Shown in pieces: positions 7,708 through 15,183 of a stretch of 64,000 nt of DNA. The notes beneath the pieces are model-generated. The model searched no databases and was not told the DNA's origin. It saw only the letters and a list, made by a program, of their open reading frames with translations. Position 1 is the stretch's first letter. Every line of letters begins with the position of its first letter. Source of the DNA: Phytohabitans aurantiacus. Lineage in GTDB: Bacteria > Actinomycetota > Actinomycetes > Mycobacteriales > Micromonosporaceae. A program made the position numbers and the translations under genes. The stretch is from positions 62,001 to 126,000 of the forward strand of contig NZ_BSDI01000009.1 of assembly GCF_027923225.1 (NCBI RefSeq), written 5' to 3'.

Positions 7708-9129
7708 GTGAAACGTCCCGGGGCGCTGTTGGGCTCCCTGCTGCTCGCCTTTCTCGCCGCCCGGCTCGTCATCTGCGTCCGGGGCACGGTCTTCACCTCG
7801 TTCGACACCGTCTCGTACGGGCCGGTGTCGCTGACCGGCCACGCGCCCCGCCTCTGGGGCGTACCGGCCTTCTACGCGCTCTTTCCGGGTGACCACAGCC
7901 GGGCGGTCGCCCAATGGGTCGCCGGCACGATCGCGTGGGCACTCCTGGCATGGGCGCTGTGGTCGTGGCTTCACAGCCTTGCCGCCAAGGTGCTCGGCGC
8001 GGGCGGGGTACTGCTGCTCGCCGTGCTCCCGCCGGTGGCGAACTGGGACTTCGCGATCCTGTCCGAGTCGCTGTCGATCTCGCTGGGCGTCGCCACCCTC
8101 GCGCTGGCGCTGCTCTGGGGGCGTACCGGATCGACGTGGAGCCTGGCCGCGATGGTGGCCGCCGCCTCCTGGTGGATCTTCACCCGCCCAGACATCCGGG
8201 TGTTCACGGTCTTTCTCGTCGTGGCCCTCGCCGTGGTGGCGTGGCGCCGCCCCGCATTGCGTCGCGGCGCGCTGACCGGCGCGGGCGTGCTTGCCGCGAT
8301 GGTCGTCTGGTGCACCGCGCTCACGCCGGTCGTCGACCGCACCTACTCCGGTTACAGCGCCACGCCCGAGGTGCGGTACGAGGAGGGGCTGCTCGTCTTC
8401 CGGCTCCGCCAGCACGTGCTGCCGGATCCGGAGGTGCGCGCGCTCTTCGTGACCGAGTTCGGGATGCCGTCCTGCCCGGCCATGGAGGAGATCGCCGCCG
8501 GCGGGCCGTGGCAGACCGCGCGGTTCGCGCAGGCGTACGTGAGATGTCCCGAGATGAGGGCATGGGGCCAGCGGAACGCGGCAGGCGTCTGGAGGCGGTA
8601 CGCGACCACGGCGCCCGGCCTCTTCGCGCGCCGGAACGCCGAGGTGCTGAAGCTGTCGCTGGCCGGTGCCGACTACGCCAAGACGGCGCGGGTCGCCCCG
8701 CAAGCGGTACAGGATGCGCTCTTTCCGCCGCGGAGGTGGGTGCTGCCGGCGCTGGCCGCGGGGCTGCTCGTCGCGGGCGCCGCACTTGTCGCGAGCGGTG
8801 CGTGGCGGTCGCGCGCCGGCCTGTCGTCGGCGTCTGGTGTGGTCGTGGCCGCCTCGGCGGCGAGCGTGGCGGCCGGCATCTGGTTCGGCGCGGGGGAGTA
8901 CTGGCGCTTCGGCATCCAGGAAGCGATCGGCCTGCGCCTCGCGGTGCTTGTGATGACGGTCACCGCGATCGACGTGGTCGTGACCCGGAAGAGCGCGCCC
9001 TTCCGGATCACCACGCCTGACCAAGGGTCAGGAGTTGGGGCGCTTGCCGTGGTTGGCGGCGCTCTTCTTACGGGCCTTCTTCTTGCGGGACTTCTTGGCC
9101 ATGATGCCCTCCCAGTGACGGACGGTTGA
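7708..9129 (+). CDS. Multispan membrane protein of unknown function
   Basis: A 473-residue protein with about ten hydrophobic segments, first at residues 5-22 (GALLGSLLLAFLAARLVIC). A central soluble loop contains paired cysteines (FGMPSCPAMEE and AYVRCPEMRAW). ILSESLSISLGVA after the third segment recalls the reentrant region of some GT-C glycosyltransferases, but no catalytic signature is clear, so function is unassigned. The last roughly 35 codons read antisense across the complete bL37 gene. The C-terminus there (GALAVVGGALLTGLLLAGLLGH) still looks like a membrane helix. Confidence 0.6.
   Translation: MKRPGALLGSLLLAFLAARLVICVRGTVFTSFDTVSYGPVSLTGHAPRLWGVPAFYALFPGDHSRAVAQWVAGTIAWALLAWALWSWLHSLAAKVLGAGGVLLLAVLPPVANWDFAILSESLSISLGVATLALALLWGRTGSTWSLAAMVAAASWWIFTRPDIRVFTVFLVVALAVVAWRRPALRRGALTGAGVLAAMVVWCTALTPVVDRTYSGYSATPEVRYEEGLLVFRLRQHVLPDPEVRALFVTEFGMPSCPAMEEIAAGGPWQTARFAQAYVRCPEMRAWGQRNAAGVWRRYATTAPGLFARRNAEVLKLSLAGADYAKTARVAPQAVQDALFPPRRWVLPALAAGLLVAGAALVASGAWRSRAGLSSASGVVVAASAASVAAGIWFGAGEYWRFGIQEAIGLRLAVLVMTVTAIDVVVTRKSAPFRITTPDQGSGVGALAVVGGALLTGLLLAGLLGHDALPVTDG
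9028..9102 (-). CDS. 50S ribosomal protein bL37 (24 residues)
   Basis: A very short basic protein, beginning MAKKSRKKK and ending ANHGKRPNS. It matches the actinobacterial ribosomal protein bL37, known from mycobacterial ribosome structures. The ATG at 9102 is preceded by GGGAGGG at proper spacing. The gene lies wholly within, and antisense to, the 3' end of the membrane-protein gene that stops at 9129. It acts in the 50S subunit. Its small size means it is easily missed in annotation. Confidence 0.85.
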   Translation of the reverse strand: MAKKSRKKKARKKSAANHGKRPNS

Positions 9130-9205
9130 CCGGGACGATCCTAGTGGCCGGGCCATGATTGGATACGTGCGCAGGCACACGCCGTTCTCAAGGGAGGGCC
9201 GCAGG

Positions 9206-9421
9206 ATGGCTGAGGAGATTCGCGCCGAGATGGTGGCGAACGTCTGGAAGGTCGTTGCGTCCGCTGGTGACACCGTCTCTGAGGGCGACACTCTCGTCAT
9301 CCTGGAGTCCATGAAGATGGAGATCCCGGTGCTCGCCGAGTCTGACGGCACGCTGCGTGAGCTCGCCGTCAACGAGGGCGACGTCGTCCAAGAGGGCGAC
9401 CTGATCGCGGTGATCGAGTGA
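9206..9421 (+). CDS. Biotin/lipoyl carrier protein, 71 residues (TB7.3-like)
   Basis: A single biotinyl-carrier domain. ESMKMEIP carries the acceptor Lys37 in the biotinylation motif, and the flanking hydrophobic repeats (GDTVSEGDTLVILE and GDVVQEGDLIAVIE) form the two halves of the hammerhead fold. Length and sequence match the M. tuberculosis biotinylated protein TB7.3, which likewise sits beside the sigH/rshA locus. It is probably a carrier for a biotin-dependent carboxylase encoded elsewhere; the partner is unknown. The start ATG 9206 follows GGGAGGG. Its stop overlaps the next gene start (GTGA). Confidence 0.9.
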   Translation: MAEEIRAEMVANVWKVVASAGDTVSEGDTLVILESMKMEIPVLAESDGTLRELAVNEGDVVQEGDLIAVIE

Positions 9422-9927
9422 GCGTGCGGGTCAGGGCCGCTGGGCCCGCCGACTTCGAGGCGGTCGGCCGGGTCAGCGTGGCGGCCTACGAGGCGGACGG
9501 CCAGCTCAAGGGCGAGCACGGATACGCGGAAATGCTCGCCGACGTGGCGAAGCGCTCGGGTGCCGGCGAGATCCTCGTGGCCGTCGACGAGGCAGACAGG
9601 GTGCTGGGCTCGGTCCTTTTCGTGCTGCCCGGCACGGCGTACGCGGAGCTGTCGGGCCCGGGGGAGGCCGAGTTCCGGATGCTCGCGGTCGACCCGGCGG
9701 GCCAAGGCCGAGGCGTCGGCGAGGCGCTGGTGCGCGCGTGCGTCGGTCGCGCCCGCGAGCTGGGCTGTCGAGCCATCGTCATCTGCGTGCGGAGCGGGTT
9801 CGCGGCATCCGCGCACCGGCTCTACGCCCGCATCGGCTTCGTGCGCGTCCCCGAGCTCGACTGGTCACCGGTGGCCGGCGTCGACCTTTTCGCCCTCCGC
9901 CTCGACCTCGGCGATCCGGTCCAGTAG
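9418..9927 (+). CDS. GNAT-family N-acetyltransferase
   Basis: A 169-residue single-domain acyltransferase. The acetyl-CoA pyrophosphate loop is GQGRGVGEALV, preceded by the beta-strand EFRMLAVDP and followed by SAHRLYARIGFVRVP, as in GNAT motifs A and B. The acceptor is unknown. GTG 9418 overlaps the biotin-carrier stop by 4 bp, so the two are translationally coupled. The 3' end overlaps the convergent tetR gene by 63 bp. A GNAT gene also lies near sigH in M. tuberculosis. Confidence 0.88.
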   Translation: MSVRVRAAGPADFEAVGRVSVAAYEADGQLKGEHGYAEMLADVAKRSGAGEILVAVDEADRVLGSVLFVLPGTAYAELSGPGEAEFRMLAVDPAGQGRGVGEALVRACVGRARELGCRAIVICVRSGFAASAHRLYARIGFVRVPELDWSPVAGVDLFALRLDLGDPVQ

Positions 9928-10449
9928 CTCGAAGGCCACCTTCAGCGCCACGTCGTGCCGATCCTGCGCGGTTATCTCCGGCCGCATCGTGAAGAAGCTG
10001 CTGTGCACCGCGAAGATCGCCAGCGCGGCGCGCACCTCGTTTTCGGCTGACTGGTCGGGCCCGGCCAGGAGGCGAGCGACCCGCAGCATGCGGTCGCGCA
10101 TCTGCAGCCCCGCCGACAGGTTCTTGAGCACGGTCTGGTTCTGCTCGAAGAACCGCATGACCGCGAACCTGTTTCGGCCGAAGAGGTCGTCGGCGTACCG
10201 GGTGAGCACCGCACGGCGCAGCTCCACGCCCGGTGGCTGCGACTCGGCCCAGCGAATCAGCTCGTCCATGACCAGGATGCGGTCTTCGACGAAGCTGTTG
10301 ACGATTTCTTCCTTGCTCTTGAAGTGGTAGTAGAGGGCGGCCTTGGTCACGCCGAGGCGCTCGGCGACTTCCCGGAGCGAGGTCTTCTCGTACCCGTGCT
10401 CGGTGAACAGCTCGAGCGCAACCTCCTGGATGCGCGTTCGGGTGTCCAT
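9865..10449 (-). CDS. TetR-family repressor next to a DHA2 efflux gene
   Basis: A 194-residue TetR regulator. The N-terminal HTH is typical (ALELFTEHGYEKTSLREVAE, then LGVTKAALYYHFKSKEE). The C-terminal ligand domain is not conserved enough to name a ligand. It diverges from the MFS exporter gene across 85 bp containing inverted repeats, so it probably represses both itself and the exporter and is relieved by a transported drug. ATG 10449 follows GGAG; in-frame GTG 10455 and ATG 10464 are alternatives. Confidence 0.88.
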   Translation of the reverse strand: MDTRTRIQEVALELFTEHGYEKTSLREVAERLGVTKAALYYHFKSKEEIVNSFVEDRILVMDELIRWAESQPPGVELRRAVLTRYADDLFGRNRFAVMRFFEQNQTVLKNLSAGLQMRDRMLRVARLLAGPDQSAENEVRAALAIFAVHSSFFTMRPEITAQDRHDVALKVAFELLDRIAEVEAEGEKVDAGHR

Positions 10450-10465
10450 GGTCACACTCCACATG

Positions 10466-10513
10466 CTTACTTGACGACCGGTCAGTGGCCGACTTACCGT
10501 ACGGCAAGTAAGT
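10466..10513. promoter_or_regulatory. Putative TetR operator region between tetR and the efflux gene
   Basis: ACTTACCGTACGGCAAGT (10492-10509) is an 18-bp palindrome with one mismatched pair. CTTACTTG (10466-10473) and CAAGTAAG (10505-10512) form a second, wider inverted repeat. Between them lies the 8-bp palindrome GACCGGTC. Position in the divergent promoter region supports an operator for the adjacent TetR protein. Confidence 0.6.
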
Positions 10514-10534
10514 ACTCTACCAGGGGGCGCCCTC

Positions 10535-12121
10535 ATGACCGAGACGGCCCAGACCGAAGCGAAGCCGAAGATCCACGTCGTGCTCGCCGGTCTGATGATC
10601 GCCATGATGCTCGCGATGCTCGACAACATGATCGTGAGCACGTCGCTGCCGCTCATCGTCCGCGAGTTCAACGGGCTCGACCACTTCACGTGGGTCGTGA
10701 CCGCGTACGTCCTCGGCACCACCGTCTCCACGCCCATCTGGGGCAAGCTCGGTGACCTGTACGGGCGCAAGACGGTCTTCCTCACCTCGATCGGGATCTT
10801 CCTGCTCGGCTCCGCGCTCTCCGGCATGGCGGGTTCCTCCATGCTCGGCGGGCCGGAAGACGGCATGATGCAGCTCATCGCGTTCCGGGCGCTGCAGGGC
10901 CTGGGTGCGGGCGGTCTGATGGTCGGCGTCATGGCGATCATCGGTGACCTCGTGCCGCCCCGCGAGCGCGGCCGGTACCAGGGCATGATGGCCGGGATCA
11001 TGGCGATCGCGATGGTCGCCGGCCCGCTGGTCGGCGGGTTCATCGCCGACAACCTGTCGTGGCGCTGGGCGTTCTACATCAACCTGCCGCTCGGCGGGGT
11101 CGCGCTGCTCGTCCTGATCACCCAGATGCACCTGCCCAAGTACCGCACCGAGCACCGCATCGACTGGCTCGGCGCCGCGCTGCTGTCAGTGGGCATCACC
11201 GGGCTCGTCCTGATCACCACGTGGGGCGGCAACGAGTACGACTGGGTGTCGCCGCAGATCCTCGGCCTCGCGGCGCTGGCCGTGGTCAGCCTGGTGGCGT
11301 TCGGCTTCGTGGAGCGCGGGGCGCCCGAGCCGATCCTGCCGCTCGACCTGTTCAAGATCCGCAATTTCGCGCTCATCTCGGGGGTCGGCTTCCTGCTGGG
11401 CTTCGCGATGTTCGGGGCGATGAACTTCCTGCCGATGTTCCAGCAGTACGTGCAGGGCGCCTCCGCCACCGGCAGCGGCCTGCTGCTCCTGCCGCTGATG
11501 TTCGGGATGCTGATCGTGTCGATCGGCGTTGGGCGGGCGATCACCAAGACCGGCCGGTACCGGATCTTCCCGATCGTCGGCGGCGTGGTCATGACGATCG
11601 GAATGCTGCTGCTCACCCGGCTCGACGTGCACACGTCCCGCGTCGAGATGGGCGCCTACCTGGTCGTCCTCGGCGTCGGCATGGGCTTCCTCATGCAGAC
11701 CTCGATGCTGATCGCGCAGAACAGCGTCGAGCAGCGCGACCTCGGCGCGGCCAGCGGCGCGGCGACGTTCTTCCGGTCCATCGGTGGCTCGTTCGGTGTC
11801 TCCCTCTTCGGGGCGATCTTCGCGGCCCGGCTGCACGACCAGATCGCCGAGCGGATGGGCGCGCAGGCGGCCGACCAGTTCGGCAGCGGCAGCGGTGCCG
11901 CGGGCGGCTTCGACCCGGCGGTACTCGCGACGCTGCCGGCGGCGGCTCGCGACGGGCTGCTGACCAGCCTGGCGAACTCGATCTCCGGCATCTTCTGGTG
12001 GGCGGTCGTGTTCGCGGCGGTGGTGCCGATCCTGGCGTGGTTCATCAAGGAGATCCCTTTGCGCGGCGCCCCTTCGGAGCCCGCTCCCGCCGAGGCGGAG
12101 GCCGCAGCGGTAGCCCCGTGA
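10535..12121 (+). CDS. MFS drug exporter, DHA2 (EmrB/QacA) family
   Basis: A 528-residue proton-coupled exporter with about 14 hydrophobic segments, the DHA2 number. LDNMIVSTSLPLI in TM1 is the family signature. GKLGDLYGRKTVF is motif A in the loop after TM2, and GALQGLGAGGLM-like sequence (ALQGLGAGGLMVG) follows. MAGPLVGG-like motif C appears as MVAGPLVGGFIAD. The C-terminus is Pro/Ala/Glu-rich. Regulation by the divergent TetR is likely. The drug specificity cannot be read from sequence. Its stop codon lies in the left arm of a 21-bp hairpin. Confidence 0.92.
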   Translation: MTETAQTEAKPKIHVVLAGLMIAMMLAMLDNMIVSTSLPLIVREFNGLDHFTWVVTAYVLGTTVSTPIWGKLGDLYGRKTVFLTSIGIFLLGSALSGMAGSSMLGGPEDGMMQLIAFRALQGLGAGGLMVGVMAIIGDLVPPRERGRYQGMMAGIMAIAMVAGPLVGGFIADNLSWRWAFYINLPLGGVALLVLITQMHLPKYRTEHRIDWLGAALLSVGITGLVLITTWGGNEYDWVSPQILGLAALAVVSLVAFGFVERGAPEPILPLDLFKIRNFALISGVGFLLGFAMFGAMNFLPMFQQYVQGASATGSGLLLLPLMFGMLIVSIGVGRAITKTGRYRIFPIVGGVVMTIGMLLLTRLDVHTSRVEMGAYLVVLGVGMGFLMQTSMLIAQNSVEQRDLGAASGAATFFRSIGGSFGVSLFGAIFAARLHDQIAERMGAQAADQFGSGSGAAGGFDPAVLATLPAAARDGLLTSLANSISGIFWWAVVFAAVVPILAWFIKEIPLRGAPSEPAPAEAEAAAVAP

Positions 12122-12170
12122 TCATTGCGTCATTCAAGTCGTCATAGCCACTTGAATGACGCAATGATCA
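12119..12170. terminator. Perfect 21-bp hairpin between convergent genes (family copy 2)
   Basis: Arms 12119-12139 and 12150-12170 are perfectly complementary over 21 bp with a 10-nt loop. Both ends are TGATCA, and each arm supplies a TGA stop: one for the MFS gene (12119-12121), the other for the convergent TPR gene (12168-12170 on the minus strand). It probably acts as a bidirectional terminator. It shares sequence layout with the hairpin at 311-364. Confidence 0.85.
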
Positions 12171-13988
12171 AGCGCCGCGGCGGCGGAGGAAGCGGCGCCA
12201 CCAGCGCTGCCGCTTCGCCGGTGGCTTGGCGTCGGTCTCCTCGGACGCGACGATCTCCCGCGCCAGCTCCACCGCGTCGGGATCGAGGTCCGGGGTGGCC
12301 AGCGCCAGCTTCGCCACCGACCACGCGATCGAGACCGGCCGGTCGTGCGACACCGCCGCCACGTCCGCCAGCCGCTCGGCGACCACGCTCGCCACGTCGG
12401 TACGCGCCGACGGGTCCACCCACGCGGCGGTCACGAGCGCGAACAGGGCCGCCTCGGTGGTCCAGTCTTCGACACCCCAGACCAGGTCGAGCAGTACCCG
12501 CCGCCGGGCCGAGTCGGCCCACGGCTCCTCGGTGCGGTGGTGCAGCATGCCCAGGCACGCCCAGACCTGCACGCACCGCACCCACAGCGCGGGATCGTGC
12601 TCGATGATCGTCCGGCCCAGCTCGGTCTCCGGCGCGGCCGGCGGGTGCACCAGCAGGCTCAACAGGTCTTCGGGCTCGACGGTGGCGAACCCCACAGCGG
12701 CGTCGTACGCGGCCGGCGGGTGCGCCCAGGCGGGGTACCCGAGCTGCCGGACCCGCTCGGCCGCCATCGGCGACGGCGGCGGCAGGGCGGGCAGGGCGAG
12801 CGTCTCGTCGTACCGCCACAGCGTCCGCCCACCGGCACGGCGTGGTTCCCGGATGTCGGGCGTGAGGATGCGCTCCACGGTCACCGCCAGCCCGGGAATC
12901 GCCTCGCTGACCGCGCGCATGGCGCTGGGCGGTTCGAGGCCGCTGAGCCAGATCCGGCCACCCTCCGGTGACGAGTCGTTGGCGAGCATCTGTCGGAGCA
13001 CGTTGACGACGGCCTCGCCCGCTGAGGGCAGCCGCCCCAACCAGGGCTGGTCGTGGCAGCACTCGGCGAGGTCGGTGTGCTCGTGCGAGTTGTCCGGGTG
13101 GTCGCGCTGGAAGTCGGCGAGCGCCACGAGGTGCCGCAGCTGCCCGTCCCGCCGGTACCGCAGCCGGTGACCGGTATGCACCGCACAGTCGTAGGTCGGA
13201 TCCTTGGCGAGCGCCCGGTCGATCCACGCGAGGGCGTCGTCGAGGCGGCCGTGATCCGCCAAGGTGCCCGCGATGTCCGCGTACACGGAAAGGTCTTCAG
13301 GGTCGTGCGCGGCCGCGCGGCGCAGCGCGGCGACGGCCTCCGCGGGGCGGCCGGCGCTGCGGTAGGCGTAGCCCAGCCACACCTCGGTGAGCTTCGTCGG
13401 ATGGGCCTCGACGCCGCGAGCGGCCCACTCGACCGCGCGCGTCGCCTCGCCGATCCGGCGGGCGAGCGCTGACGCCGCGCCGAGCAACATGCCGTGGCGC
13501 GGGTGCGCGGTCACGGCGTTGTCGGCCAGCTTCAGGTACGGCCGGAGCGGCTCCCGGTCGGCCTCCGGCACCGGGTCGGGCACCGCCGCGCACACCTGCA
13601 TGAGTACGCGGGCGAGGTGATCGGGCTCGACGCGGCCGGCCAGCTGGGGCTCAGTCACCCAGGGCACGCCCGCCCAGTCGGCGGTGGGCACGTGGCCGGT
13701 CGCGGCGGCGAGTAGGTCCAGCCCCTCGGCGTGCCGCCCGGCCGCGGCGAGCAGGTGCGCGCGTGCCACCACGGTGCCGATGAAGACGTTGTCGCCCAGG
13801 GCGAAGAGGGCGACCGCGTCAGCGGTGCGGGTGGCGAGCTGTGCCAGTACCTCGTGGACCTCCGGCATGGTCGGTGCGTGTGCGATGGCACCGGCGACAT
13901 GCTCGGCCGCGTGCTGCAGGTCGCCCTCGTCGAGTGCCATCCGAGCCAGCGCCAGTTCCCCCTCGGCGGACAGGCGTGGATCGTCCAT
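12168..13988 (-). CDS. Tetratricopeptide-repeat protein
   Basis: A 606-residue, apparently cytoplasmic protein without signal peptide. Its N-terminal half is alpha-helical with TPR units, for example LALARMALDEGDLQHAAEHV, then YAYRSAGRPAEAVAALRRAA and ADHGRLDDALAWIDRALAKD near residues 215-290. The C-terminal half is less regular and ends in a very basic tail (RQRWWRRFLRRR). No enzyme motif was seen; a scaffold or binding role is inferred from the TPRs only. GTG 14000 is an alternative start. It diverges from the SIS-domain gene. Confidence 0.75.
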   Translation of the reverse strand: MDDPRLSAEGELALARMALDEGDLQHAAEHVAGAIAHAPTMPEVHEVLAQLATRTADAVALFALGDNVFIGTVVARAHLLAAAGRHAEGLDLLAAATGHVPTADWAGVPWVTEPQLAGRVEPDHLARVLMQVCAAVPDPVPEADREPLRPYLKLADNAVTAHPRHGMLLGAASALARRIGEATRAVEWAARGVEAHPTKLTEVWLGYAYRSAGRPAEAVAALRRAAAHDPEDLSVYADIAGTLADHGRLDDALAWIDRALAKDPTYDCAVHTGHRLRYRRDGQLRHLVALADFQRDHPDNSHEHTDLAECCHDQPWLGRLPSAGEAVVNVLRQMLANDSSPEGGRIWLSGLEPPSAMRAVSEAIPGLAVTVERILTPDIREPRRAGGRTLWRYDETLALPALPPPSPMAAERVRQLGYPAWAHPPAAYDAAVGFATVEPEDLLSLLVHPPAAPETELGRTIIEHDPALWVRCVQVWACLGMLHHRTEEPWADSARRRVLLDLVWGVEDWTTEAALFALVTAAWVDPSARTDVASVVAERLADVAAVSHDRPVSIAWSVAKLALATPDLDPDAVELAREIVASEETDAKPPAKRQRWWRRFLRRRGA

Positions 13989-14102
13989 TCCCTCAGGCAC
14001 TCGCCCCCCTTGATCGTTCCCCCGTGCGGCAGCGTAGAGCATCGTGGGGGCGTGCTCGTTTGGTTGCGTTTCTCGGCTGTACCGTGCAAAATTGAGCACG
14101 TG

Positions 14103-15122
14103 ATGAAACCTGGTGCGGGCATGGCGGCCGACATCGCCGAGCAGCCCGAGGTGTATGCGCGGCTGCTCGAGCCGGCCCACGCCACGGCGATCGCAGAGGT
14201 GGCCGCCGTCATTGCCGAGCGCCGGCCGCGGCACGTGGTCTTCACCGCCCGCGGCACCTCCGACCACGCCGCCCTCTACGCGGCATACCTCGCCGAGATC
14301 CGCCTCGGCCTGCCGGCTGGGCTGGCGTCGCCCAGCGCCGTCACCGTCTACGGGGCCCGGCCCGACCTCTCCCACGCCCTCGTCGTCGGCGTCAGCCAGA
14401 GCGGCGGCTCGCCCGACCTCGCCGAGGTGCTGCGCGTCGCCCGCGAGTCCGGCGCGCTCACGCTCGCGGTCACCAACAACCCTTCGTCGCCGCTCGCCGA
14501 GGTCGCGGAGCTGTCCGTCGACGTCGCCGCGGGGCATGAGCGCGCCGTGGCCGCCACGAAGACGTACACGGCGGAGCTGCTCGCCCTGCTCATGCTCGTC
14601 GAGGCGGTGCGCGCGGGCGGGGCGGTCCCCGACGAGCTGGCGGAGCTGCCCGACCTCGCCGCACGGGTACTGGAAAACGACGCGCTGACCGGCATCGCCG
14701 CCCGGTACCGGTTCGCCGCGCGGATGGTCACCACCGGTCGGGGATACGCCTACGCCACCGCGCGCGAGGCCGCCCTGAAGCTGATGGAGACGTCGTACCT
14801 GCCGGCGCTGGCCTTCTCCGGCGCCGACCTGCTGCACGGCCCGCTCGCGATGACCGACCCGGACGTGCCCGTGCTCGCCGTGGTCGGATCCGGCCCGGGC
14901 GGCGCGGCGATGCGCGACGTGCTCGCGCGCCTCCGCGAGCGCCGCGCCGACGTGCTGACGATCGGCGCGACCGGCGAGATCGCCGTCCCCGACGTCGACG
15001 AGCGCTTGGCGCCGCTGCTCGACATCCTGCCGCTCCAGCGCCTGGCGCTCGCGCTGGCTCTGGCGCGCGGCGAAGACCCGGACGCCCCCCGCGGCCTGAA
15101 CAAGGTGACCGCAACCCTCTGA
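14103..15122 (+). CDS. SIS-domain sugar-phosphate isomerase-like protein (GlmS C-terminal type)
   Basis: A 339-residue protein with two SIS domains and no glutaminase domain. The first has FTARGTSDHAALYAAYL and VVGVSQSGGSPDLAEVLR, the phosphosugar-binding Ser/Gly loops. TAREAALKLMETSYLPA begins the second, and the C-terminus is RGLNKVTATL, close to the KSVTVE ending of GlmS. Such stand-alone proteins act in amino-sugar phosphate metabolism (isomerase or deaminase). The exact reaction is not decided by sequence. GTG 14100 just upstream is an alternative start. Confidence 0.82.
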   Translation: MKPGAGMAADIAEQPEVYARLLEPAHATAIAEVAAVIAERRPRHVVFTARGTSDHAALYAAYLAEIRLGLPAGLASPSAVTVYGARPDLSHALVVGVSQSGGSPDLAEVLRVARESGALTLAVTNNPSSPLAEVAELSVDVAAGHERAVAATKTYTAELLALLMLVEAVRAGGAVPDELAELPDLAARVLENDALTGIAARYRFAARMVTTGRGYAYATAREAALKLMETSYLPALAFSGADLLHGPLAMTDPDVPVLAVVGSGPGGAAMRDVLARLRERRADVLTIGATGEIAVPDVDERLAPLLDILPLQRLALALALARGEDPDAPRGLNKVTATL

Positions 15123-15183
15123 GCGACGAGAGCTGGGCTACGGGCACTGCCGCAGGGGGACCGGGGCGCTCTAGAGTGGCCGT

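Noticed and set aside
13989..14837. N-terminal extension of the TPR protein frame across the SIS gene
   Set aside because: The extension is antisense to conserved SIS motifs and lacks TPR-like sequence. The start was set at 13988.
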